A stretch of 21,394 nt of DNA from an uncultured Collinsella sp. (GCA_900544235.1 UQUL01000033.1:1-21394); one strand, 5' to 3'. Positions 1 through 7,625 are shown, numbered from the stretch's first letter. The notes: a model not told the origin generated them from the letters alone. Program-made: numbers and translations.

Positions 1-144
1 CTGCGACGACCCACGACACGGGTTGAGCGCCTCCTCAAAAAAGACCACGCCAGATTTACGGCGCTCGTCCGATGATACCGTCCCGCCATGAAGCTTTGAT
101 ATCGCTGTGGTGAGACAGGGGCCATAGTTCGAGAGGGCATTTGG
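1..144 (-). pseudogene. Open frame running off the left edge, possibly gene debris
   Basis: On the minus strand one frame is open for all 48 codons from 144 to the window edge, with natural-looking codon use (it reads in part SSDERRKSGVVFFEEAL). It has no ATG and no ribosome binding site. The stop that closes it (TAA, plus-strand 145-147) is the same stop that ends a 92-codon minus frame at 145-423, so the two would be one frame if that stop were read through. This could be a decayed gene or part of a repeated non-coding element. I do not recognise the product. Confidence 0.2.
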
Positions 145-156
145 TTAAGGCTCGAA

Positions 157-339
157 TCGAAGGTGAATGGTTTCCCGCGAAGTGAACGAGTAAATCTGGA
201 CCCCTGGAACATGCACACTTTTTTCGAACAAAACTGCAGGATTCTTAGACAAAACCGCAGGAATTGAGTCCTTAAAAATGTCGATGCTACAGGGCGCTGT
301 TTTTACTCGTTCACTTCTCGGAAAAGTATTCACCTTCGA
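157..339. repeat. Long imperfect inverted repeat with internal 21-bp tandem repeat
   Basis: The left arm 157-194 and right arm 302-339 are complementary at 34 of 38 positions. Perfect outer blocks are 157-168 with 328-339 (TCGAAGGTGAAT) and perfect inner blocks are 179-194 with 302-317 (GAAGTGAACGAGTAAA). Weaker complementarity continues inward for about 30 bases on each side. Near the centre two 21-bp units start at 228 and 249, sharing ACAAAAC-Y-GCAGGA. The design resembles a MITE-like or extragenic hairpin element. No transposase or target-site duplication is evident. Confidence 0.55.
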
Positions 340-425
340 TATGCTGACGGTGTCTTTTTGGTTGCCAAGAACTAGACGGCCTGCTGTGAGGGGCGGTGGT
401 GACGCTATGCCGCCTTGTTTCATTG

Positions 426-458
426 AAAAAATAAGCGGGGTACCACCTAAGCTTTTTT
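426..458. terminator. Candidate bidirectional terminator downstream of the ABC operon
   Basis: An A-rich arm (AAAAAATAAGC, 426-436) faces GCTTTTTT (451-458), with an inner GGT/ACC pair (439-441 with 445-447). Read on the minus strand this gives a hairpin ending in a T-run immediately after the permease stop codon. The stem is mostly A-T and includes a bulge, so the call is moderate. Confidence 0.4.
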
Positions 459-467
459 AGCTGTCGA

Positions 468-1166
468 TTACAGGTCGCGTGCTCGATAAACCTTGGTGCT
501 GACGGTGCAGCTGATTGCGCATAGCGCGAGGGCCAGCACGGCAATTCCTGCGCACAGACAGCCCAGAACGGCAGGATCGGGATTCGCTCCGGCAATCGAC
601 ATGAGCCAGTTGCTGATGGGGTTGGAGGAGCTCAACGTGGCCATGGTGCCGCAGCCAAACAGGGCAAACAGGCCAAGGGATAGGCGCAGCGCCTCCATGT
701 GTCCAAATCGAAAGAACAGCGGCTGCGCCAAAAACACCATCATGAGGGAGATGAGCATCGATGCTGCCGAGGCTACTGCAATCTCAAAGATGATCTGTCC
801 CGTCAACGGGATACCCGCGCTGTTGAAGAGCGGGAAGGAGACGATGCTCAGAAGCGCGGCGGCGCACGCCATGACAGCCGAGAAGACAATGATGCTCAGG
901 TAGCGTGCGCAGATGATGTCTTTGCGCGAGAAGGGCAGCGTTGCCCGATAACGCTCCCAACCGTTTTGATTGTCGAAGCCGGCCAGTGAGTTCATGAATA
1001 TGATGGGCGACATGGCACTGACGGCGCAGGCGCCGGCGCTCATACCGGAATCGCCATCCGACGCGTTGGCGAGCGTCAGCACGACGAACATGAACAGGCC
1101 GACACCCGCGATGCTCGGGACAAGTGAGCGAACAATGGCGAGCTCGGACATAAAGGCGCGTTTCAT
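468..1166 (-). CDS. ABC-2 type transporter permease
   Basis: This is the membrane subunit of an ABC-2 type exporter, 232 aa, with about six hydrophobic segments (roughly residues 15-37, 45-65, 95-120, 125-150, 160-180 and 200-222). A charged loop with GWERYRATLPFSRKDIICARY lies between segments two and three; this W-x-R-Y-x-x-x-LP-x-x-R pattern is typical of permeases paired with YtrB-like ATPases. It is the last gene of the regulator-ATPase-permease operon. Its ATG overlaps the upstream ATPase stop as ATGA, which suggests translational coupling. The substrate cannot be read from the sequence; operons of this architecture are often linked to cell-envelope stress or peptide antibiotics, which is inference here. 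Confidence 0.88.
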   Translation of the reverse strand: MKRAFMSELAIVRSLVPSIAGVGLFMFVVLTLANASDGDSGMSAGACAVSAMSPIIFMNSLAGFDNQNGWERYRATLPFSRKDIICARYLSIIVFSAVMACAAALLSIVSFPLFNSAGIPLTGQIIFEIAVASAASMLISLMMVFLAQPLFFRFGHMEALRLSLGLFALFGCGTMATLSSSNPISNWLMSIAGANPDPAVLGCLCAGIAVLALALCAISCTVSTKVYRARDL

Positions 1167-2044
1167 TTCGAAGCCCCTTTCAGCATGAGGCGCAGATAGT
1201 CATCAATGGTTGCCCGATCGCAGGGAATCTCGGGAAAGGCCTCGAGCGTTTCGCGACGGTTGGGCACGAGCACGTCCACGCTATAGGCGTGGTGGGCGGC
1301 ACGGGCGCCTTCGACGCAAGCCATAAGCTCGGCAGCCTGCGATTGGGTGCAGTGGGCGATGCCGGCGCGGTCGGTAATGTCCTCGCGCGGCAGGTCAAAA
1401 ATAATCGAGCCATTATCGATGCAGATGACGCGGTCGGCGGCGCGATCGAGGTCGGACGTAATGTGGCTCGAGAGCAGCACGCTGCGCTGGCCGTCGGCGA
1501 CAAAGGCAAGCAGCTCATTGAGCAGCTCCTCGCGTGCCATGGGATCGAGGCCCGCGGTGGCTTCGTCCAAAACGAGCAGCTTGGCATTGTGGCTGAGTGC
1601 ATAGGCAAGCTGCAGTTTCATGCCCATGCCGCGGGAGAGGTCCTTGACTTTTGTCTTAGGATCGAGGCCAAATCGGTTGATGAATCCGGCGAACGTTTCG
1701 CGGTCCCACGTGGGGTACGCCGGGCCTACGAGCGACTCGATCTGGCCCACCTTGAGCGTGGAGGGGAAGGGGCACGTGTCCAGGACAAGACCGACGCGGG
1801 AGCGCAGATGGCGCTGCGCTTCATCGGGCGCGTCGGCGCCACAGTGCTGCCCAAACAGGTGCACCTCGCCTGCATCGAGCTTGATAAGCCCGAGGGCAGC
1901 TCGAATCGTCGTTGTTTTGCCAGCACCGTTGGCACCAACAAAGCCGACGATCTGACCTGGCTCCACAGCGAGTGTGACATCACGCAGCGAAAAACGGTCG
2001 CTCACACGGCGTGAGATGCCTTTGAGTTCTAAAAGGTTTTGCAT
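1163..2044 (-). CDS. ABC transporter ATP-binding protein (YtrB-like)
   Basis: This nucleotide-binding subunit (293 aa) powers the permease encoded by the overlapping downstream gene. Visible motifs are Walker A GANGAGKT (37-44), the ABC signature LSRGM (136-140, an LSRGM variant of LSGGQ), Walker B LLVLDE (156-161) and the switch histidine in SSH (194). The Q-loop region reads VLDTCPF (87-93) with no clear glutamine, a variation I associate with GntR-linked exporters. The ATPase domain covers about residues 1-220, followed by a short C-terminal extension. The ATG has an AGAAAGG-type ribosome binding site and lies 23 nt after the regulator stop, so the three genes form one minus-strand operon. 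Confidence 0.93.
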   Translation of the reverse strand: MQNLLELKGISRRVSDRFSLRDVTLAVEPGQIVGFVGANGAGKTTTIRAALGLIKLDAGEVHLFGQHCGADAPDEAQRHLRSRVGLVLDTCPFPSTLKVGQIESLVGPAYPTWDRETFAGFINRFGLDPKTKVKDLSRGMGMKLQLAYALSHNAKLLVLDEATAGLDPMAREELLNELLAFVADGQRSVLLSSHITSDLDRAADRVICIDNGSIIFDLPREDITDRAGIAHCTQSQAAELMACVEGARAAHHAYSVDVLVPNRRETLEAFPEIPCDRATIDDYLRLMLKGASK

Positions 2045-2067
2045 GGTATAGCCTTTCTTGCAGATGG

Positions 2068-2448
2068 CTACTGCATGGTTTCGGGGGCTACCAGGTCGAG
2101 CATCTCGTGCAGCTTGTCGCGCGTGACGCCCAAGGCTTCGGCTTGGCTTGCCGCTTTCGCAAGCAGCTCTTCGATATGGCAGAGCTGGTTTTCGCGCAAG
2201 AGCTCCTGGTTGCCCTCGGTGACAAAACAGCCCTTGCCCTGCACGGTGCAGATAAACCCGAGCTGCTCCAGGTCGGCGTAGGCGCGCTTGGTGGTGATGA
2301 CGCTCACGCCAAGATCGCTCGCGAGTGCGCGGATGCTGGGGAGTTTGGCTCCCGCAGTGAGTGTGCTCGAAAGGATTTGAGCTTTGACCTGCGAGGATAT
2401 CTGTTCGTAGATGGGCTTATCGCTCGAATTGGATAGGATGATGTCCAC
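2068..2448 (-). CDS. GntR-family regulator, YtrA subfamily
   Basis: This is a 126-aa one-component transcription factor: an N-terminal winged helix-turn-helix (about 10-76, including PIYEQISSQVKAQILSSTL, KLPSIRALASDLGVS and a wing ending GKGCFVTEG) followed by a short helical dimerisation tail (about 80-120). There is no ligand-binding domain of the FadR or HutC type, and the length fits YtrA-subfamily regulators, which typically repress their own ABC operon. The start codon is GTG with AAGGAG five bases upstream. It is first in the operon, and an inverted repeat in its promoter is a likely self-operator. Confidence 0.92.
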   Translation of the reverse strand: MDIILSNSSDKPIYEQISSQVKAQILSSTLTAGAKLPSIRALASDLGVSVITTKRAYADLEQLGFICTVQGKGCFVTEGNQELLRENQLCHIEELLAKAASQAEALGVTRDKLHEMLDLVAPETMQ

Positions 2449-2470
2449 AGCGGCTCCTTAGCTGTTGGGC

Positions 2471-2526
2471 TACACGTGTATATAACCGGTAAGCACAGTA
2501 TATATACACTATGCACAGTTCTGCAA
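2471..2526 (-). promoter_or_regulatory. Promoter and likely operator of the GntR-ABC operon
   Basis: On the minus strand, TTGCAG (2521-2526) and TATACT (2497-2502) are 18 bases apart and make a good -35/-10 pair. A perfect 9-bp inverted repeat, GTGTATATA (2476-2484) with TATATACAC (2501-2509), overlaps the -10 and start region, and TACACGTGTA (2471-2480) is itself a palindrome. YtrA-type regulators are known to bind AGTGTA-spacer-TACACT sites, and this layout matches that pattern with a slightly different spacer. Autorepression is inferred. Confidence 0.6.
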
Positions 2527-2610
2527 GAGGCAAATGCGGATTGGGCCGGTTGCCCAGGCCCCAACTGATGAATTTGTCCTGATAGGCGCCCAAGAGCGAG
2601 ATTTCGCGGC

Positions 2611-2616
2611 TACAAT
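2611..2616 (+). promoter_or_regulatory. Candidate -10 element for prfC
   Basis: TACAAT lies 48 bases upstream of the chosen prfC start. I see no convincing -35 hexamer at the expected spacing, so only the -10 is called. Confidence 0.35.
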
Positions 2617-2663
2617 AGTGCGGTTACAACGACGTAATGCACTCAATGCAAGAAAGGATCCGC

Positions 2664-4277
2664 ATGGCAAGCCTGTCGGATGAAATCTCGTCGCGCCGCA
2701 CATTCGCGATCATCAGCCACCCGGATGCCGGTAAGACCACGCTTACCGAGAAGCTGCTGCTCTATACCGGCAGCATTCAGACCGCCGGCTCGGTCAAGGG
2801 CAAGAGCTCGGCCAAGCATGCCGTCTCGGACTGGATGGACATCGAGAAGGAGCGCGGTATTTCCGTTACCTCCTCGGTCCTGCAGTTCACCTATAACGGC
2901 GCCTGCGTCAACATCCTCGATACCCCCGGCCACCAGGACTTCTCGGAGGATACCTACCGTACGCTTATGGCCGCCGACGCCGCGGTCATGGTCATCGACG
3001 GCGCCAAGGGCGTCGAGGCCCAGACCAAAAAGCTCTTTAAGGTCTGTACGCTGCGCCATATTCCCATCTTCACCTTTGTGAACAAGCTTGACCACGAGGC
3101 TCGCGATCCGTTTGAGCTCATGGAAGAGATCGAGAATGTCCTGGGCATCAATACGTATCCCATGAACTGGCCGATCGGCAGCGGCCGCAACTTCCGCGGC
3201 GTGTTCGATCGTCAGACCCGTCGCGTTATCGCCTTTGAGGGCGACGGCCACGCCAACGCCACCAAGAAGGTCGCCGAGGTCGAGGCCGAGCTGGGCGACC
3301 CCGCCATGGACGAGCTTATCGGCGAGGAAAACCATAAGAACCTAATGGACGATATCGAGCTGCTCGATGGCGCCGGCGACGAGCTCGACTTGGATGCCGT
3401 GGCCTGCGGCAAGCTGAGCCCGGCGTTCTTTGGCTCGGCGCTCACCAACTTTGGCGTGGAGCCCTTCCTCAAGGAGTTCCTGCGCCTGGCCCCGACGCCG
3501 CGCGCCTATACCGATACGCTCACCAACGAGCCGGTCGATCCCTGTCGCGACGACTTCAGCGGCTTTGTGTTTAAGATCCAGGCCAACATGGACAAGAACC
3601 ACCGCGACCGCATCGCCTTTGTGCGCATTTGCTCGGGCAAGTTCGAGCGCGGCATGGACGCCTTCCACGTGCAGGGCAACCGCAAGCTCAAGCTTGCCAC
3701 GGGTACCTCGATGATGGCCGATGACCGCGCCATCGTGGACGAGGCGTATGCGGGCGATATCGTGGGCCTGTTCGACCCGGGTATCTTTAGCATCGGCGAC
3801 ACCGTGTGCTCCGGCAAGCGCCACGTGCAGTATCCGCAGATCCCGACGTTTGCCCCCGAGATGTTCGCTCGCATTACGCAGGTCGACACGCTCAAGCGCA
3901 AACAGTTCGTCAAGGGCATGGAGGAGCTTGCCCAGGAGGGCGCCATCCAGATCTTCCGCGAGCTGGGTGCCGGTATGGAGAGCGTCATCGTGGGCGTGGT
4001 CGGCGTGCTGCAGTTTGAGGTACTCGAGCGCCGCCTCAAGGCCGAGTACCGTGTTGAGGTTCGTCGCCAGCCGCTGCCCTATACGGACATCCGCTGGATC
4101 CAGAACGACCCCGACACCATCGATATCCCGGGCCTTTCGCTCACGCGCGACACCCTGCGCGTCGAGGACATGCGCGGCGGCAAGCTGCTGCTGTTCACGA
4201 GTCCGTGGAACGTGGATTGGGCAACCGACCACAACCCCGACCTTATCCTGTCGGAGTTTGGCAACGTAGCGTTTTAA
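2664..4277 (+). CDS. prfC: Peptide chain release factor 3
   Basis: RF3 is the translational GTPase that removes RF1/RF2 from the ribosome after peptide release. The 537-aa product matches the family length. Visible motifs are G1 HPDAGKTT (19-26), the switch I region with ERGISVTSS (63-71), G3 DTPGHQDF (86-93) and G4 NKLD (140-143); the RRTFAIISHPDAGKTT opening is an RF3 hallmark. The C-terminal part carries the family's VGVLQFEVLERRLKAEY stretch. I chose the ATG at 2664 because it has AAGGA seven bases upstream and aligns with known RF3 N-termini; an in-frame ATG at 2637 would add nine unconserved residues. The gene appears monocistronic, with its own terminator. Confidence 0.97.
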   Translation: MASLSDEISSRRTFAIISHPDAGKTTLTEKLLLYTGSIQTAGSVKGKSSAKHAVSDWMDIEKERGISVTSSVLQFTYNGACVNILDTPGHQDFSEDTYRTLMAADAAVMVIDGAKGVEAQTKKLFKVCTLRHIPIFTFVNKLDHEARDPFELMEEIENVLGINTYPMNWPIGSGRNFRGVFDRQTRRVIAFEGDGHANATKKVAEVEAELGDPAMDELIGEENHKNLMDDIELLDGAGDELDLDAVACGKLSPAFFGSALTNFGVEPFLKEFLRLAPTPRAYTDTLTNEPVDPCRDDFSGFVFKIQANMDKNHRDRIAFVRICSGKFERGMDAFHVQGNRKLKLATGTSMMADDRAIVDEAYAGDIVGLFDPGIFSIGDTVCSGKRHVQYPQIPTFAPEMFARITQVDTLKRKQFVKGMEELAQEGAIQIFRELGAGMESVIVGVVGVLQFEVLERRLKAEYRVEVRRQPLPYTDIRWIQNDPDTIDIPGLSLTRDTLRVEDMRGGKLLLFTSPWNVDWATDHNPDLILSEFGNVAF

Positions 4278-4282
4278 CGCAT

Positions 4283-4317
4283 CGGCGCGGTGGCCCTGCG
4301 GAGCTGCCGCGCCGTTT
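4283..4317 (+). terminator. Rho-independent terminator after prfC
   Basis: A perfect 8-bp GC stem, CGGCGCGG (4283-4290) with CCGCGCCG (4307-4314), is followed by a short TTT. It begins five bases after the prfC stop. The T-tract is weak. Confidence 0.6.
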
Positions 4318-4319
4318 GC

Positions 4320-4348
4320 TTGCCTGATGCCGTGTGAGCGGCTATCAT
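4320..4348 (+). promoter_or_regulatory. Promoter of the VUT-SDR operon
   Basis: TTGCCT (4320-4325) and TATCAT (4343-4348) are separated by 17 bases, which predicts a start near 4355 and a leader of about 80 nt before the transporter ATG. Confidence 0.55.
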
Positions 4349-4365
4349 ACCCACCGTCGTCTCAA

Positions 4366-4430
4366 GACCGGGGCGTCCGAGCAGTTCGGGTCCGATATCC
4401 TGCTCGTTAAACCTAAAACCAAAGGAGTAC
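4366..4430 (+). promoter_or_regulatory. Structured 5' leader of the VUT transporter gene
   Basis: Between the predicted start and the ATG lies a perfect 7-bp stem, CGAGCAG (4378-4384) with CTGCTCG (4400-4406), and a 15-nt loop. It is followed by an unpaired A/C-rich run and then AAAGGAG (4421-4427). A competing pair, GACC (4366-4369) with GGTC (4389-4392), would disrupt the first stem. Queuosine-precursor transporters are often under preQ1 riboswitches, but I cannot match any preQ1 class by eye, so the regulatory role is speculative. Confidence 0.3.
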
Positions 4431-4433
4431 ATA

Positions 4434-5156
4434 ATGATCAAGAAGGTCATGGAGGACTACAAGGTCCTGTTGCGGAGCATTCCCGCGGCAACGGTTTCGC
4501 TGTTTTTCGTGAGTGTCATCATGATGAACCTGCTGGCCAACAAAGAGCTCATCAGCCTGCCGTATCTGGCACTCGATTGCGGCTTTGTGGTGAGCTGGGT
4601 TTCGTTTTTGTGCCAGGACATGATCTGCAAGCGCTTTGGCGCCAAGGCATCCATCAAAATCTCTATCCTCGCGCTGCTGGTCAACCTGGCCGTGAGCCTG
4701 TGCTTTTGGGCATGCTCGCTCACGCCCGGCATGTGGGGCGCCTACTACGACACGGGCATGATCGAGGTTAACACTGCCCTTAACGCTACCATCGGTGGCA
4801 CCTGGTACGTGGTGCTGGGCTCTTCGCTGGCAATGCTCGTCTCTGCCGTGGTTAACTCCACGCTCAACCAGTCGCTCGGCCGTATGCTCAAGAAGAATAA
4901 CTTTGCGAGCTTTGCCTTCCGTTCCTATGTGTCCACGGGTGTTGGCCAGTTTATCGACAACCTGGTCTTTGCCATTGTGGTGAGCCACACGTTCTTTGGT
5001 TGGACATGGGTGCAGGTCCTTATGTGCTCGCTGACCGGCGCTGTCGCCGAGCTGCTGTGCGAGGTCTTCCTGAGCCCCGTGGGCTACAAGGTCGTGCGCG
5101 GCTGGGAGCGCGAGAATGTGGGCTCCGAGTACCTCGAGCGCCACGCAACCGCCTAA
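4434..5156 (+). CDS. VUT-family (YhhQ-like) queuosine precursor transporter
   Basis: This 240-aa integral membrane protein of the Vut_1/YhhQ family has about six transmembrane segments (near 20-36, 45-62, 73-96, 121-143, 165-190 and 195-215). Family features visible are NLLANKEL (residues 32-39), DMICKRFGAKAS with the conserved acid, cysteine and lysine, and the STGVGQFIDN stretch with its conserved polar residues inside the membrane. Characterised members import queuosine precursors such as preQ0/preQ1 for tRNA modification; the exact substrate here is inferred. The ribosome binding site is AAAGGAG. It is first in a two-gene operon, nine bases before the SDR gene. Confidence 0.88.
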   Translation: MIKKVMEDYKVLLRSIPAATVSLFFVSVIMMNLLANKELISLPYLALDCGFVVSWVSFLCQDMICKRFGAKASIKISILALLVNLAVSLCFWACSLTPGMWGAYYDTGMIEVNTALNATIGGTWYVVLGSSLAMLVSAVVNSTLNQSLGRMLKKNNFASFAFRSYVSTGVGQFIDNLVFAIVVSHTFFGWTWVQVLMCSLTGAVAELLCEVFLSPVGYKVVRGWERENVGSEYLERHATA

Positions 5157-5165
5157 GGAGCAAGT

Positions 5166-5846
5166 ATGCGGGTTTTGATCACGGGTGCTTCGGGCGGTAT
5201 CGGAGCCGCATGCGTGCAGCGCTTTTTGGACGAGGGCCACGAGGTCGTGGGCTTTGATCTGCTGCCGGCGGCGATCGAACACGAGCGCTACCGCCATCTT
5301 ATCGTTGATGTCCGCGAGCCCGACTCGTTTCCAGGTGACCTTGAGCCTCAAGTAATCGTGAACGTTGCCGGTACGCAGGATTCGGCTGACGACATCGCCG
5401 CCAACCTGTGTGGCACCATCAACGTGACCGAGCGCTACGCCTTTGTGGGGGAGGGGCTCGCCGCCAAGCCTGCGCCGGCTATCAAATCCGTGGTCAATGT
5501 GGGGTCGGCGAGCGGGCATACGGGATCGGAGTTTCCCGCCTATGCCGCCAGCAAGGGCGGCGTTATCGCCTACACCAAGAACCTTGCAAACCGCTTGGCG
5601 CCGCAGGCCATCGCCAACAGTGTGGACCCGGGCGGCGTTATCACGCCGCTCAACCGTTGCGTGATGGAAGACGAACACCTGTGGAACCAGATTATGGAGC
5701 TCACGCCGCTTAAGCGCTGGGCCACCGCCCAAGAGATCGCCGAGTGGATCTACTTCGTGGGCGTGACCAACCGGTTTATGACCGGGCAGAGCCTGCTGAT
5801 CGATGGCGGCGAGGCCGGCCGCACACAATTTATTTGGCCCGAATAG
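5166..5846 (+). CDS. SDR-family oxidoreductase
   Basis: This is a short-chain dehydrogenase/reductase of 226 aa, a usual length for the classical family. It has the Rossmann NAD(P)-binding motif TGASGGIG (6-13), an acidic D31 at the end of strand two that suggests NAD preference, NVAG (66-69), a catalytic serine near S114/S116, the YAASK dyad (Y126, K130), PGG (155-157) and a C-terminal LLIDGG. The active-site set looks complete, so the enzyme should be functional. Its substrate is unknown. AAGGAG overlaps the stop codon of the upstream transporter gene, indicating co-transcription, and a strong terminator follows directly. Confidence 0.92.
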   Translation: MRVLITGASGGIGAACVQRFLDEGHEVVGFDLLPAAIEHERYRHLIVDVREPDSFPGDLEPQVIVNVAGTQDSADDIAANLCGTINVTERYAFVGEGLAAKPAPAIKSVVNVGSASGHTGSEFPAYAASKGGVIAYTKNLANRLAPQAIANSVDPGGVITPLNRCVMEDEHLWNQIMELTPLKRWATAQEIAEWIYFVGVTNRFMTGQSLLIDGGEAGRTQFIWPE

Positions 5847-5847
5847 G

Positions 5848-5883
5848 AAACGCGCCCGATGGAAAGCCGTCGGGCGCGTTTTT
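5848..5883 (+). terminator. Strong rho-independent terminator after the SDR gene
   Basis: A perfect 12-bp stem (AAACGCGCCCGA at 5848-5859 with its complement at 5870-5881) encloses a 10-nt loop and runs into TTTTT. It lies between the convergent SDR and ung genes and mainly serves the plus strand. Confidence 0.9.
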
Positions 5884-5895
5884 GATGTATCGATT

Positions 5896-6621
5896 TTAGC
5901 CGAGGCAAGTCCAGTTGACGGGGGTCGAGCCGTGCTGTTCGAGTAGCCGATTGGCAGCGGAGAAGGGGCGCGACCCCATAAAAGCGGGGAGTTCTGCCGT
6001 GGCACGGTTGGCCGAAAGCGGCGAGGGGTGCGTAGAGGCCAGGCAGAACTTGCCGGTTGCCTTGCCCGTGCCGATTGCGGCGAGCTTGCCTTCGACCATC
6101 TGCTGGGCAAAGCGACCCCATGCCAAAAAGACTACCGGCTGGGGCAGCTGGCAGCAGCGTTCGATAACGTAGTCGGTCAGGGTGCTCCAGCCCAGTTTGG
6201 CGTGCGAGTTCGCGGCATGCTCGCGCACGGTGAGCGTGGTGTTGAGGAGCAGGACGCCCTGTTGTGCCCATGGTGTTAGGTCTCCCGTGGCGGGAATGGG
6301 GCAACCCAGATCGTCTTTGAGTTCCTTATAGATGTTGCGCAGGCTCGGCGGCAACTTGGTTTGCGTTGCGGGGACCGAGAACGACAGTCCCATGGCCTGA
6401 TTGGGACCGTGATAAGGGTCCTGACCCAAGATGACAACTTTGACCTGGTCGGCCGGCGTGTAGGCGAGGGCATTGAGGATGTCGTCTTGTGCCGGGTAGA
6501 TAGTCTGCTCGGCACGCAAAAGGGCGATGCGCTCGAGCAGCTGGTTCGTAGTGTCACGTACCGGCTGCGGCGCATCGCCCAACCAAGTTGCTATGTTGTG
6601 GTCGCGGGTTGCGGTGTCCAT
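5896..6621 (-). CDS. ung: Uracil-DNA glycosylase, family 1
   Basis: UNG removes uracil from DNA and starts base-excision repair. The 241-aa product shows the family-1 water-activating motif GQDPYHG (66-72, catalytic Asp68), the GLSFSVP segment (78-84), LLLN (124-127, with the uracil-recognising Asn) and the DNA-intercalation motif HPSPLSA (198-204, with the catalytic His). The length is normal. The ATG has AAGGAG six bases upstream. It is convergent with the SDR gene and appears to be transcribed alone, from a promoter in the 88-bp gap after the DMT transporter gene. Confidence 0.97.
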   Translation of the reverse strand: MDTATRDHNIATWLGDAPQPVRDTTNQLLERIALLRAEQTIYPAQDDILNALAYTPADQVKVVILGQDPYHGPNQAMGLSFSVPATQTKLPPSLRNIYKELKDDLGCPIPATGDLTPWAQQGVLLLNTTLTVREHAANSHAKLGWSTLTDYVIERCCQLPQPVVFLAWGRFAQQMVEGKLAAIGTGKATGKFCLASTHPSPLSANRATAELPAFMGSRPFSAANRLLEQHGSTPVNWTCLG

Positions 6622-6636
6622 GGGGCTCCTTTATGG

Positions 6637-6662
6637 TAGATGCTCTGTTGGCATCTATTGTA
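6637..6662 (-). promoter_or_regulatory. Candidate ung promoter with adjacent inverted repeat
   Basis: On the minus strand TACAAT (6657-6662) is a good -10. Directly downstream lies a perfect 7-bp inverted repeat, TAGATGC (6637-6643) with GCATCTA (6651-6657), in the predicted start region. No clear -35 was found. The repeat could be an operator or a leader hairpin; it does not look like a known SOS box. Confidence 0.35.
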
Positions 6663-6709
6663 CAGGCGCACCGGTTGCCTTTATGACACGGCTGTATGAA
6701 GAACGGGGT

Positions 6710-7612
6710 CTACGAGACGCGCTCGGGCGCTTCTGCCATACGGGCCTGTCCATGTGCACGGAGGCGCGGAAGCTCGACGGTTGCCACCATGACGCCGGTG
6801 AGGATGAGGGTGGCGCCAAAGAAGGCGATGGGGTTCAGGACCTCGCCGACCAGGAAGAACGAAAAGACGGCAGAGCAGACCGGCTCGAGCGAGAAGGCGA
6901 AGCCGGTGGTCTCGGCAGGCACGTGGGGCTGCACGAGCGTCTGGGTGATAAAGCCGTAGGCAGAGCAGATGAGTGCGAGCGCGACGACGACTACGACCTC
7001 GCCCGGCGTGCCGGGAAGCGTGAAGCCGCCAAAGGTGAATGCGGCGATGCCCGAGAACAAGCCGCCAAAGCCCAGCTGCCAAACGCCCAGAGCCAGCGGG
7101 TCGACATCTTCGACAAAGCGCTTCGCCACAATGATGTGTCCGGCATAGACAAAGGCGGAGAGTAGCATGATGAGCGCGCCGGGATTCAGGCTGGTAAAGT
7201 CGGCGCCCGAGAGCAGCAACATACCGCAGGTGACGATGGCGGTGCCGACGAGCACCTTGCGCTCGGGGGCGCGACGCAGTAGGGCGGCGTTGGCAAACGG
7301 CACGATCACGACTGTCAGGCTCTGCAAAAAGCCGGCAGTGGAGGCAGAGGTGAGGCTAGAGCCCAAGCACATGCAGGTGAGCTCGGTTGCCATAATGGCG
7401 CCGATGATGGCGGCTCGGACCATAAGGTCGCGGTTGATGCGGAAAGCGCGCTTGTGGAAGAGTAGCAGGCAGGCCACAAAGGCGATGATGCAGCGCAACG
7501 CAACGATGCTCGTGGCGTTCATGCTGTCCATGCCGATCTTCATGAGGGGATATGAAAAGCCCCATGCGACGGGAACGGAAAATGAGAGCGCGATTGCTTT
7601 TTTGCGATCCAT
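6710..7612 (-). CDS. DMT-superfamily transporter, EamA type
   Basis: This 300-aa membrane protein has ten predicted transmembrane segments in two EamA repeats (about residues 5-130 and 148-285). The opening SFSVPVAWGFSYPLMKIG and the LEPVCSAVFSFFLVGEVL stretch near the start of the last helix pair are characteristic of drug/metabolite transporters. The substrate is unknown; relatives export amino acids or other metabolites. The start ATG has AAAAGGAG seven bases upstream. It is transcribed divergently from a LysR regulator, a common arrangement in which the regulator controls the exporter; that link is inferred. Confidence 0.92.
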   Translation of the reverse strand: MDRKKAIALSFSVPVAWGFSYPLMKIGMDSMNATSIVALRCIIAFVACLLLFHKRAFRINRDLMVRAAIIGAIMATELTCMCLGSSLTSASTAGFLQSLTVVIVPFANAALLRRAPERKVLVGTAIVTCGMLLLSGADFTSLNPGALIMLLSAFVYAGHIIVAKRFVEDVDPLALGVWQLGFGGLFSGIAAFTFGGFTLPGTPGEVVVVVALALICSAYGFITQTLVQPHVPAETTGFAFSLEPVCSAVFSFFLVGEVLNPIAFFGATLILTGVMVATVELPRLRAHGQARMAEAPERVS

Positions 7613-7625
7613 GGGACTCCTTTTG

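Noticed and set aside
2637..2663. Earlier ATG for prfC
   Set aside because: The nine added residues are not found in RF3, and the proper AAGGA site serves the ATG at 2664.
4378..4406. Transcription terminator in the VUT leader
   Set aside because: The 7-bp stem is followed by an A-rich tail, not a T-run.
4413..6110. A 565-codon minus frame opposite the VUT and SDR genes and into ung
   Set aside because: It crosses three well-supported genes and a strong terminator, and its composition is that of an antisense shadow.
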